From an uncultured Pirellulaceae bacterium (GTDB lineage: Bacteria; Planctomycetota; Planctomycetia; Pirellulales; Pirellulaceae), in NCBI GenBank assembly GCA_937981585.1, contig CALJOA010000034.1, forward strand, positions 38,427 through 102,426: a DNA stretch of 64,000 bases, given 5' to 3'. Each line of letters starts with the position of its first letter. Position 1 is the stretch's first letter. Both the position numbers and the translations under genes were made by a program. This document shows, piece after piece, positions 49,793 to 58,321 of this stretch. The notes under the pieces were generated by a model. It made no database searches. It was not told the origin of the DNA and saw only the letters and a program-made list of their open reading frames with translations.

Positions 49793-50662
49793 CTACTTCG
49801 AGATAGTTTCCGCCCGAACCATTAGCTCGCCTCGGCCGCCATTGAGATGGTCGCCATTGAACTCGTGGTACTTCGACCTCAAGCAAGAAACGTCGTGAGG
49901 GAATTCCTGTTGCTCAAGCCAGTTGGCCAGCATCGCAAGAACCGGGACCGGGTAGCTTCCACCGCTGGAGAACGTTGGTAACAATTGCGGAGCCGTGCTG
50001 CCCGCGATCACGATCGTTCCTCGCTTCATCGAAGCCCCAACGTGTTCGCCGACTGTTCCCAGTATAATGATCGTTCCGGCCAGCATGTTCCAACCAACCA
50101 GCTCGCCCGCATGGCCACCCACGGCAATCGTACCGCGTCGCATGGCTTGGCCAAGTCCCTTGCCAACGTTGCCGCTGATCAAAATAGAACCGCGATTCAT
50201 CCCGAACTTCGAACCTTGATAGTGGCCCCCAACGCAATCGCCGGCATCGCCAGCGACTGTAATTGAGCCCCCAGTCATTTCGACGCCGAGGTAGTCTGAC
50301 ACATTTGATTTGCACATGATTCGACCGCCAGACATTTGGCTTCCGATGTGTCGACCGGCGGGCGTTTCAATTTGGATCGTGCCGCTCTTGAGCCCTGATC
50401 CGATCCAGTGGACCGGTTCGAGGATTCCATCGAAAACAATCGTTGGCGAAGCTTTTGCTGAGTCGTTTGATGATTCCACCGGTGAATCGCTCAGCGATCC
50501 GGAAACTTTGAACAGCTCGCCCAGCTCCAGCTCATGACGACCATGTCGAATCGGGAGTTTGGCAATTTGTTTGTTCGATTTTCCCGATAAAGCATCGGGC
50601 GTAATCCCGGCGACTTCGATCGGGATTGTTGTTTCGACTTGTTGACAGACAATCAGAGCCAT
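49793..50662 (-). CDS. fhcC: Formylmethanofuran dehydrogenase / formyltransferase-hydrolase complex subunit C
   Basis: Repeated G-x-M-x-x-G-x-I-x-(V/I)-x-G-x-x-G beta-roll: GRHIGSQMSGGRIMCKSNVSDYLGVEMTGGSITVAGDAGDCVGGHYQGSKFGMNRGSILISGNVGKGLGQAMRRGTIAVGG. Confidence 0.88.
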   Translation of the reverse strand: MALIVCQQVETTIPIEVAGITPDALSGKSNKQIAKLPIRHGRHELELGELFKVSGSLSDSPVESSNDSAKASPTIVFDGILEPVHWIGSGLKSGTIQIETPAGRHIGSQMSGGRIMCKSNVSDYLGVEMTGGSITVAGDAGDCVGGHYQGSKFGMNRGSILISGNVGKGLGQAMRRGTIAVGGHAGELVGWNMLAGTIIILGTVGEHVGASMKRGTIVIAGSTAPQLLPTFSSGGSYPVPVLAMLANWLEQQEFPHDVSCLRSKYHEFNGDHLNGGRGELMVRAETISK

Positions 50663-50755
50663 AGGATGCTCAAGCGATAACGAATTGGTTTTGAATTTCC
50701 GAAAGAACTTTTACAGCCCGATTCTACCTTAATCCGGTTTCCCTAATCAGGCGGT

Positions 50756-51481
50756 GTGGTGCCAGACGAAAATCAGGACAATATTAACCATCCGGGGCAG
50801 ATCTCGAATCTCGGTGCTGTCGTGCTTTGCGGTGGCAAAAGCGTACGATTGGGTGTCGACAAAACGAGATTGGACTTCAAGGGCCGAACATTTCTTGAGC
50901 AAGTCGTCGCGCAGGTCGGACAAGTCTGCGGGCCGATCGTAGTCGTTGGACATACAGATCTATCGTTCCACACACTCTCCGACGATGTTTTGGTGGCTCG
51001 CGACGAAGCGATCGACAAAGGGCCGTTGGAAGGGATTCGAGTCGGGCTGAAACGACTTGCTGAGGGCGAAAGTTCCGAATCTGATTCTCCAGGCTGCGAG
51101 TTCGCGCTGGTGACCAGCTGTGACGTTCCGCTGTTGAAACCGAACCTTATCCGTTTTCTTTTTGAGCAGTTGGCGGAAAAACCGGCCATCGTTCCGATTG
51201 AGGGCGAGCGCGTTTTCGGAATGACGGCGATCTATCGAACCGATCTGCATGTTGAGATTGGCAAACGAATTCAGGCCGGCCAACTGCGTGTTTCCGATTT
51301 GGCGGCTGCGTTTGGTGCGCATCGCATCGAGTCGGAATTGCTTCGGGAGGTTGACTCTGAGCTTGATTCACTGACCAACATCAATTCGGTGGACGACTAC
51401 CGGCGGTTGCTCGCTCGATTGGGGCTTGCTTGTCCACCTGAATTGGCCAAAGCAATTGGTCTCGATGTGGAGGAAGGTTAG
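50756..51481 (+). CDS. mobA: Molybdenum cofactor guanylyltransferase-like (MobA)
   Basis: GAVVLCGGKSVRLGVDKTRLDFKGRTFLEQVV...ALVTSCDVPLLKPNLIRFLFEQL; GTG start. Confidence 0.85.
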   Translation: MVPDENQDNINHPGQISNLGAVVLCGGKSVRLGVDKTRLDFKGRTFLEQVVAQVGQVCGPIVVVGHTDLSFHTLSDDVLVARDEAIDKGPLEGIRVGLKRLAEGESSESDSPGCEFALVTSCDVPLLKPNLIRFLFEQLAEKPAIVPIEGERVFGMTAIYRTDLHVEIGKRIQAGQLRVSDLAAAFGAHRIESELLREVDSELDSLTNINSVDDYRRLLARLGLACPPELAKAIGLDVEEG

Positions 51482-51537
51482 AAGTGATTTTTTCAAACCG
51501 CGTGGCCACTAGTAGTAATGCGCCCAACTTATTTTTT

Positions 51538-51813
51538 GGGTGCCATGTTCACGCTCGCGAGAGCATGCCTCTATTAGAGATCGCTTTTTCGCGATTAATC
51601 ATGGCCAACGCTGCGCTTCAGGCATTCCGGTAATTAAATCGGGTGCCATGCTTCACGCAACGCGTGAGCATGCAAAATCGCGGAGTGTTGAAGAACGGGA
51701 AATGAAACATCGTTCCAAAATGGTCACGGCAAGCGTGACGGTGGCATTCTTCATCCATTTTTACCACGTCGAATTGCCGGAATCCCTCAACGCTTCGCGT
51801 GGCCATGGCACCC
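51538..51813. repeat. Cluster of GGGTGCCATG(C)TTCACGC palindromic repeats
   Basis: gggtgccatgttcacgctcgcgagagcatgc (51538-51568), gggtgccatgcttcacgcaacgcgtgagcatgc (51641-51673), inverted cgcttcgcgtggccatggcaccc (51791-51813). Confidence 0.75.
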
Positions 51814-51824
51814 CACTTGAAGAT

Positions 51825-52445
51825 TTAGCTGGGAAAAAGCTTCGAGAACGCGATGACATCCTCAGCGACGTCGTGCAGTTTGCGTTTGCGATCCATGGCA
51901 AGTTTACGAATCGCTTGGTGGGCGTCCTGTTCGGACAGGCTATGTTGTTGCATCAAGATACACTTGGCTCGATCGATCTTCTTCTGGTGGTTCAAAGCCT
52001 GTCGCGCATCATCAAGCTGACTTCGAAGCAACTTGAAACTCGCAAAGGTTGCCATCGCGACCTCGATTGCAGGCCGAACCCGCTCGGCGCTCACACCGCC
52101 CACCGAGTACGCGCAAACTCCTGACGCAACCGCCGCGTGGATGGTCTGAACTTGTTGATCCTGAGCAACCATGACCACTGCCGTCGGCTGCTGATCACGA
52201 ATCGAAGCGAGCTGCTCGAGAGTATCACGACTGGGGGACTCAACATCGATGAAGATCACATCTGGCTTTGCTTCGATGACTTTTGCCAAAAGATCGGTGG
52301 TGTTCTGCACCGTCGTGATCCGCTGAAAGTCGGCCAGGCGAAGGGACTGAACCAGCAACTTGAGCCGCACCGCCGATTCGTCAACAGCCAGAATGTGAAG
52401 CTGTTCGCTTGGAGTCGGACTGATTGCTGGCTTGCTGGTGCTCAT
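51825..52445 (-). CDS. ANTAR-domain response regulator (NasT-like)
   Basis: Receiver-like N-terminus (LHILAVDESAVRLKLLVQSL...DVIFIDVESPS) and ANTAR C-terminus (ALNHQKKIDRAKCILMQQHSLSEQDAHQAIRKLAMDRKRKLHDVAEDVIAFSKLF). Confidence 0.9.
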   Translation of the reverse strand: MSTSKPAISPTPSEQLHILAVDESAVRLKLLVQSLRLADFQRITTVQNTTDLLAKVIEAKPDVIFIDVESPSRDTLEQLASIRDQQPTAVVMVAQDQQVQTIHAAVASGVCAYSVGGVSAERVRPAIEVAMATFASFKLLRSQLDDARQALNHQKKIDRAKCILMQQHSLSEQDAHQAIRKLAMDRKRKLHDVAEDVIAFSKLFPS

Positions 52446-52917
52446 TTCGCTCTCGTTCAGAGGGTCATCGATTGCCGCACTTCAATCTAGCGGGTACCAA
52501 GAGATCGAAAGACACTCCTTTGAACCAAAGACCTCAGCGGGTAAGTAGGGGAAGCAACTGCCGTGCCGCCCGAATATTAAAACTCGTTCTCATTCAATTG
52601 CCGGCTTATAAAAATGATTGATGAAAAGCCTTCTGGATTACTGCTTCAGTTTCTTGCATGCACTGCTGCCATTTCTCGCACCTTCTCAAATCGTGCAGAA
52701 CTGATCTAGCTCCTCAAGAACAATTTTCTTCGGTCAGCGCTGAGCTTCGAAACGATGTTTATTCCAAGCTATCTGAATGGTTACGCTGAAGTTGGGACCA
52801 AACGTTTTGTCAGCTTGATCGGATTAACTTAACTCACGCGATGTTTTGGCACGGCCGCTGCTATAGTTTCGCTCAGGTCGAGAAGTTCAACTTCGATCGG
52901 CTTTCTATCCAAGACTT

Positions 52918-52935
52918 CAATGCAAAGACGCATTG
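52918..52935 (+). promoter_or_regulatory. Candidate ANTAR-type RNA hairpin in the leader of the NrtA-like gene
   Basis: CAATGC-AAAGAC-GCATTG: 6-bp perfect stem with hexaloop AAAGAC (A at loop position 1, G at 4). Confidence 0.45.
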
Positions 52936-53054
52936 CCCTTTAACACCGCAGGTCCAGTTCAGAATTGGATCGGGTTTCTCCAGCTCGGTAGCATCGTTTC
53001 GCGCTATCCAATCAAGCTGTTCACAGTCGTCAGTTTTCTTTTGAAGGGTCCGTC

Positions 53055-54494
53055 ATGTCCAGTCTCAACAACCCATACGATGCTGAAAAATCGCTCGTCC
53101 ATACGTCTTGCGGTTGTCATTCATCCGAAACATGCACTCACCAAAATTCGGAATCAAGTATCACACCAACGAGCTCGAATCTGGAAGAGCCGCAACCAGA
53201 GGCTTTGCCTTCGGATGTCGATTCAATTACGGATCGAGTCGTGGAAACGGCGATCGTCAAAGCGGTTTTTGGCGGCAACGACGTTGCTCGTCGTCGGTTC
53301 ATGAAAGTCGCCGGTGCGACCGCCGCAATGTCGATGATACGCGAGTTTTTCCCGGTCGAAACTGCCAAAGCGATGATGCGGGACAAGATCAAAGACATCG
53401 AAAAACCGGACCTCTCGATCGGCTTCATTCCGATCACCTGCGCAACGCCGATCATCATGGCGGAACCGATGGGGTTCTACAAAAAACATGGCTTGAACGC
53501 GAAAGTTCGCCGAGCGTCTGGCTGGGCGATGGTACGGGACTGGGCGATTACCAAAGAGGTGGACGCCGCTCACATGCTCAGCCCCATGCCGCTTTCAATC
53601 AGCTTGGGAGCCGGATCGCCGAAGGTTCCGTTCTTGATGCCGGCCGTCGAGAACATCAATGGTCAAGCGATCACGCTGGCCAACAAACACAAGGGAGTCA
53701 AAGAAGCCAAGGACATGAAGGGCTTTCGATTCTGCGTCCCCTTCGAATACTCGATGCACAACTACTTGCTTCGTTACTTTCTAGCCGAGGGCGGCGTGCA
53801 TCCGGACAAAGATGTTCAGATCCGGGTTGTCCCGCCACCAGAGATGGTCGCCAACCTCAAAGCTGGAAATGTTGATGGATACCTGGCTCCCGATCCGTTT
53901 AATCAGCGAGCGGTTTACGAGAAATGTGGATTCATTTTCAAATTGTCCAAAGAGATTTGGGAAGGCCACCCTTGCTGTGCTTTCGCGGCGTCCAAAGAGT
54001 TTGCCACGACATATCCCAACACGTTCAAGGCTCTTTTCAAGTCCATCGTCGAGGCGACTCACTATGCATCTGCACCGGAAAACCGAGACGCAATTGCCAA
54101 GGCGATCGCGCCCAAGAACTACCTCAATCAACCTGAGATCGTTCTTAAGCAAGTCTTGACCGGAAGATACGCCGACGGTTTGGGGAACATTCAGAACGAT
54201 CCAAAACGTATCGACTTTGATCCGTACCCATGGCATTCGATGGCCGTCTGGATTTTGACTCAGATGAAACGTTGGAAGCACGTCGATGTGGAGTTCGACT
54301 ACAAAACGGTTGCGGAAGAAGTTTATCTGGCTGGTCAGTGCAGCGAGTTGACGGAAGAACTTGGCTTCAAAGCAACCAAGAAAACTTACAAGACTCATGT
54401 TTTGATGGGCAAGGAATTCGATCCGGAAAAGCCAGATGAGTACCTCAACAGTTTCAAGATCAGCAATCTTGAACCGGTGACTGCCAAAGAGTAA
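53055..54494 (+). CDS. ABC transporter substrate-binding protein, NrtA/CmpA family, Tat-exported
   Basis: ARRRFMKVAGATAAMSMI twin-arginine signal after a Cys/His-rich N-terminal extension (TSCGCHSSETCTH); LSIGFIPITCATPIIMAEPMGFYKKHGLNAKVRRASGWAMVRDWAI. Confidence 0.93.
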   Translation: MSSLNNPYDAEKSLVHTSCGCHSSETCTHQNSESSITPTSSNLEEPQPEALPSDVDSITDRVVETAIVKAVFGGNDVARRRFMKVAGATAAMSMIREFFPVETAKAMMRDKIKDIEKPDLSIGFIPITCATPIIMAEPMGFYKKHGLNAKVRRASGWAMVRDWAITKEVDAAHMLSPMPLSISLGAGSPKVPFLMPAVENINGQAITLANKHKGVKEAKDMKGFRFCVPFEYSMHNYLLRYFLAEGGVHPDKDVQIRVVPPPEMVANLKAGNVDGYLAPDPFNQRAVYEKCGFIFKLSKEIWEGHPCCAFAASKEFATTYPNTFKALFKSIVEATHYASAPENRDAIAKAIAPKNYLNQPEIVLKQVLTGRYADGLGNIQNDPKRIDFDPYPWHSMAVWILTQMKRWKHVDVEFDYKTVAEEVYLAGQCSELTEELGFKATKKTYKTHVLMGKEFDPEKPDEYLNSFKISNLEPVTAKE

Positions 54495-54503
54495 CCGACA
54501 CGG

Positions 54504-54732
54504 GGCAAATTCGATATTTTGCCAGCCAAGGAGATCTGGCGTTGCCATAGAGAGACAAACAATATTCCCGCTTGTTCTCGACGACGCCAGATCTCCATCC
54601 CTTGGCCGTTCCAATCCGCCAAGGAACGACTGGCGAGGCTGTGTTCCAAGAACAACTTTAACTCAGAGATTAGCCGTGGGCGTTAGCCCCGGTTCCGCAG
54701 CGATATCAACCGCGGCCAACGCCGCTGGCTAA
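54504..54732 (+). promoter_or_regulatory. Hairpin-rich intercistronic region between binding-protein and permease genes
   Basis: ggcaaa/tttgcc (54504-54523); ggagatctggcgt/acgccagatctcc, 13-bp perfect arms (54530-54596); REP-like hairpin (54670-54732). Confidence 0.65.
54670..54732. repeat. TTAGCCG...GGCTAA palindromic intergenic repeat, copy 2
   Basis: ttagccgtgggcgttagccccggttccgcagcgatatcaaccgcggccaacgccgctggctaa; same family as 36748-36812. Confidence 0.8.
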
Positions 54733-54793
54733 ACATCGAACAGGCTTGCAAAGCGGTGACTATCGCACCATCCACCACACGAAGTTGGAGACT

Positions 54794-55690
54794 ATGAAAC
54801 CATATGTAGACAGATTCAAGATCGTTCCCAAGCTGCTCTCACTGTTGCTGATGATCGTATTCCTGTTCATTTGGCATGGGGCCACGAGACAAGCCGCGTT
54901 CAATCAAACCGGTCTGTCCGCCGATGACCTGATGTTGATGGAAATGAATGGAGACATCATTCCCGACCCGGAGACCGAAGGGAGTTACATCAACAACCCG
55001 GAAAAGCAATCTACATTCCCCGGTCCAATCAAAGTATGGGAAAAAATTATTGAAGAATTTTCCGATCCATTTCATGCCAAAGGAACAAATGATCATGGGA
55101 TTGGATGGTTGATTATCTACACCCTAACAGTGTTCGCCATTGGATTTCTATTGGCCTCTATCGCTGGAATTGTGATGGGGGTTTGCATCGGATTGTCGCG
55201 GACTTTGTTTGATGTTCTCAATCCGTTCCTGCAAGTCCTCAAACCAATTTCGCCGGTCGCCTGGATGCCGTTGCTTTTATACACCGTCCAAGATGGGACC
55301 GCGGTCTCGATTCTGGTGGTATTTCTGGCGGCCCTATGGCCAACCGTCGCCAACACCGCATTTGGCGTCAACAACATTCGTGAGGACTACATTCGCGTTG
55401 CCAGTCTGCTTCAATTCGGATGGGTTCGGAAAATGTTCACCGTCATCCTTCCTGGAGCGGCGCCAGCAATTGTGTCGGGATTACGCATCTCGTTTGGTAG
55501 CGCTTTGATTGCAATCGTTCCAGCGGAAATGCTGCTGGGCGAGCTTGGCGTTGGCTACAACATCTGGATGGAATGGAACAACCTCGATATTGCTGGTGTG
55601 ATCTTCGCGATTCTTGTTTTCGGAGTCTTGGGGTTCGCACTCGATTCACTGCTTGACCGCGTGGCAAAAGGAGTCAGCTTTGCAGAATAA
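54794..55690 (+). CDS. ABC transporter permease, NrtB-like
   Basis: ATG 54794; BPD_transp_1-type signature NNIREDYIRVASLLQFGWVRKMFTVILPGAAPAIVSGLRISFGSALIAIVPAEML. Confidence 0.93.
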   Translation: MKPYVDRFKIVPKLLSLLLMIVFLFIWHGATRQAAFNQTGLSADDLMLMEMNGDIIPDPETEGSYINNPEKQSTFPGPIKVWEKIIEEFSDPFHAKGTNDHGIGWLIIYTLTVFAIGFLLASIAGIVMGVCIGLSRTLFDVLNPFLQVLKPISPVAWMPLLLYTVQDGTAVSILVVFLAALWPTVANTAFGVNNIREDYIRVASLLQFGWVRKMFTVILPGAAPAIVSGLRISFGSALIAIVPAEMLLGELGVGYNIWMEWNNLDIAGVIFAILVFGVLGFALDSLLDRVAKGVSFAE

Positions 55691-56609
55691 TAACGATCAC
55701 TCAAACGAACGCGACAATCGTGCGTTGGCCATGAGGGTCGACCATGCCGCCAAAGATTTTCCGGTGCTTACGAGCAACGGCAGTCCAACCAATGAGACAT
55801 TTTGCGTTTTCGAAGACGTCAACTTCGACGTTCACGAAGGTGAATTCCTTTCGATGATCGGACATTCGGGATGTGGCAAAAGTACGCTCCTCAACATCAT
55901 GGCTGGCTTCGACAGGCCGTCTCGCGGAGGCATTGTAGTCGACGGCAAAGAGGTCACCGCCCCGGGACTTGATCGAATGGTGGTGTTTCAAAGTTTTGCC
56001 CTGATGCCGTGGCTGACTTGCTTTGTCAACGTTCGCGTCGCTGTCCGCTCGGCTCACCCGGATTGGACCAAGGACCAGATCAACGCGCATACTCAAAAGT
56101 ACATCGACATGATGGGGCTAACAGGAGCCGAATCGAAGCGACCGTCGATGCTCTCCGGAGGAATGCGACAGCGGGTTGGTTTGGCCCGCGCGTTCTGCGT
56201 CGAACCCAAGGTTCTGCTACTTGATGAACCGTTCGCGCAAATTGATGCGTTGACTCGAGGTGTGATTCAGGACGAGTTGATGCGGATGTGGGAAGTCACC
56301 AACTCCACAGTGTTCATGGTAACTCATGACGTTGACGAAGCCATCCTGCTCTCGGATCGGATTGCGCTGATGTCCAACGGACCTAATGCGAAACTGGCTG
56401 AAATCATCGAAGTCAATATTCCGCGTCCTCGAACACGCCAGCAGATGATCGACTCGCCTGAATATACCCGGATACGCAATCACATTCTTCATTTCCTTAT
56501 CAGCCACCAGATGGCGGCTGAGCCGTCGGGCTCAGAGGAAGGCGGCTCAACTGAACCGCCTGATGAAGACGCTAAATCTCAACAACCGTCTGCGAGCGCA
56601 GTCGTTTGA
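55680..56609 (+). CDS. ABC transporter ATP-binding protein, NrtC/NrtD-like
   Basis: Walker A GHSGCGKSTLL, signature LSGGMRQRVGLARAF, Walker B VLLLDEPFAQID. TTG 55680 with aaaggag RBS overlaps the permease stop. Confidence 0.92.
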   Translation: MQNNNDHSNERDNRALAMRVDHAAKDFPVLTSNGSPTNETFCVFEDVNFDVHEGEFLSMIGHSGCGKSTLLNIMAGFDRPSRGGIVVDGKEVTAPGLDRMVVFQSFALMPWLTCFVNVRVAVRSAHPDWTKDQINAHTQKYIDMMGLTGAESKRPSMLSGGMRQRVGLARAFCVEPKVLLLDEPFAQIDALTRGVIQDELMRMWEVTNSTVFMVTHDVDEAILLSDRIALMSNGPNAKLAEIIEVNIPRPRTRQQMIDSPEYTRIRNHILHFLISHQMAAEPSGSEEGGSTEPPDEDAKSQQPSASAVV

Positions 56610-56689
56610 TTCTCGAACCGCTGGGTCGGACAGTCAAAGCGTCCGGCGGTTTGCAAACATTCGTTTCTGTTTTACCTATAGGAGACACT

Positions 56690-57160
56690 ATGACTACTGT
56701 AACCACCGCACCTTTAACTACGCTGGCGGATGTAACCGCCAAAATCTGCGCTAAGAAAACCGCAGAGGATTGGACTTGGGATGAACTGGCTTCGTTGACG
56801 GGACAGAATCCGGTTTGGACTGCCGCTGCGTTGACAGGGCAGTGCGCTCTGAATCCAGATCAAGCCATCGCCGTCGGCGAGAAGTTCGAACTGGATGATT
56901 TCGAAATCAAACTGCTACAAAAATGTCCTTATCGCGGTTGCATGTCCGACACCGTACCGACGGATCCGTTCGTGTACCGGTTCTTTGAAATCATGCAGGT
57001 TTACGGAATGGCAATGAAAGAGGTTGCCCAGGAAGAGTTTGGCGATGGAATCATGAGTGCGATTGATTTTTCTATCGATGTCGATCGCGAAGCCAATCCC
57101 AGTGGTGACCGGGTGAAGATCACCTACAGCGGAAAGTTCCTGCCTTACAAGCAGTTCTAA
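56690..57160 (+). CDS. cynS: Cyanate hydratase (cyanase)
   Basis: ATG 56690 with ggag RBS; LTGQNPVWTAAALTGQCALNPDQAIAVGEKFELDD...YRFFEIMQVYGMAMKEVAQEEFGDGIMSAIDFSIDVDREANPSGDRVKITYSGKFLPYKQF. Confidence 0.97.
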   Translation: MTTVTTAPLTTLADVTAKICAKKTAEDWTWDELASLTGQNPVWTAAALTGQCALNPDQAIAVGEKFELDDFEIKLLQKCPYRGCMSDTVPTDPFVYRFFEIMQVYGMAMKEVAQEEFGDGIMSAIDFSIDVDREANPSGDRVKITYSGKFLPYKQF

Positions 57161-57203
57161 TCGTACTTTCGTGCGGCACTAAACCTCGCACGCCTCGTTG
57201 GTT

Positions 57204-57221
57204 CCGGACAGGGACGTCCGG
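57204..57221 (+). terminator. Possible terminator hairpin after cynS
   Basis: ccggac-aggga-cgtccgg followed by gctttcttgttt; T-tract weak. Confidence 0.4.
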
Positions 57222-57259
57222 GCTTTCTTGTTTCAGCCGATTGCCCCGGGGCATCACCA

Positions 57260-57724
57260 ATGTTAACTTCGCTCGCACCGCCGTTCACCCTGGAAACGGC
57301 AACAGCCAAAGTCCGCGCCGCCGAGGACGCTTGGAATTCCAGAGATCCAGATCGCGTCGCGATGGCGTACTCGGAAGATTCAAAATGGCGTAATCGCTCC
57401 GCTTTCATCAACGGACGGTCTGAGATTCGCGAGTTCCTTGCAGGCAAATGGTCCGACGAGCTGGATTATCGTCTGGCCAAATCTTTGTGGGCTTACTCGG
57501 AATACCGAATCTCAGTCCGGTTTCAGTATGAGTACAAAACCGCCGAAGGAAAGTGGTTTCGCGCTTACGGAAATGAGAATTGGGAGTTCGATGCAGAAGG
57601 CTTAATGAAGCGAAGAGAGGCGAGCATCAATGACGTCCCGATTAGTGAAGAAGAACGAAAGTTCTACTGGCCGCTGGGCGAGCCACGGCCCGAAGACCAC
57701 CCCGGAATTCCGGATGTTAAGTAA
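57260..57724 (+). CDS. NTF2/SnoaL-like protein (DUF1348-like)
   Basis: [86 protein letters not shown]. Confidence 0.88.
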   Translation: MLTSLAPPFTLETATAKVRAAEDAWNSRDPDRVAMAYSEDSKWRNRSAFINGRSEIREFLAGKWSDELDYRLAKSLWAYSEYRISVRFQYEYKTAEGKWFRAYGNENWEFDAEGLMKRREASINDVPISEEERKFYWPLGEPRPEDHPGIPDVK

Positions 57725-58321
57725 GCTTCTCCCGGTTACCATCCGCCAGCAAAGCACAATGGAAACGCACCAAGTGCATCAATCGTCCAACTGATGTGTA
57801 AGAGTCTGGACTAAGGTAATCGCTGTCCAGTTTGAGCGGTCACCTCAACTCTGTTGTTCTCCTGGATCAGCGAACTGGGAAGGCTCGCTTCAAGCGGAGC
57901 GAAAAAATCACTGAACTCTTTGTTCATCTCCCGTATAAATGGCCACCGACTCGCCGTTGACAGTGACTTTTAGGGCTTCTGTAACCCCGCCTTGTCCATG
58001 CAATCCAGCAGTCGTCCCGATTCAACGGACTCAGCCCGATCGACCTTCTCCTCAAACGCGTTCGGTTTGTTGGTTTGAGTGGTAATTCGAGTAACCATTC
58101 CGCGTCGCTCATGGGTGCCGAGCATCAACGCGTTTTCGTAAGAATGGTGGCTTTACTGCGATCGCCGGCTTGGTGATGTTTGTCCGCGGCCCTTGCAAAG
58201 AGGAAATGCGAAAGGAGCTTAGCAAAACGTCAGTCAATGATCATGATTGCTGTGGCAGCGGTGATGTTCCTGGTGACGGTTGTTAGCTTGATCTGGTTGG
58301 TCATTCGAGAGTTTTGAAATT

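Noticed and set aside
49793-50662. Calling this a molybdenum-dependent formylmethanofuran dehydrogenase of a methanogen
   Set aside because: Only subunit C is present and the genomic context is bacterial; the Fhc hydrolase assignment is more consistent.
51540-52124. 194-aa plus ORF overlapping the ANTAR gene and the repeat cluster
   Set aside because: Half is repeat-derived sequence and half is antisense to the ANTAR gene.
53108-54614. Long ORFs 53108-53875 (+, 255 aa) and 53781-54614 (-, 277 aa)
   Set aside because: They overlap the clearly homologous NrtA-like CDS in other frames; no family resemblance.
53055-56609. Naming the transporter nrtABC as a nitrate transporter
   Set aside because: Adjacent cyanase favours cyanate, but nitrate, nitrite and bicarbonate cannot be excluded from sequence inspection alone, so no gene symbols were given.
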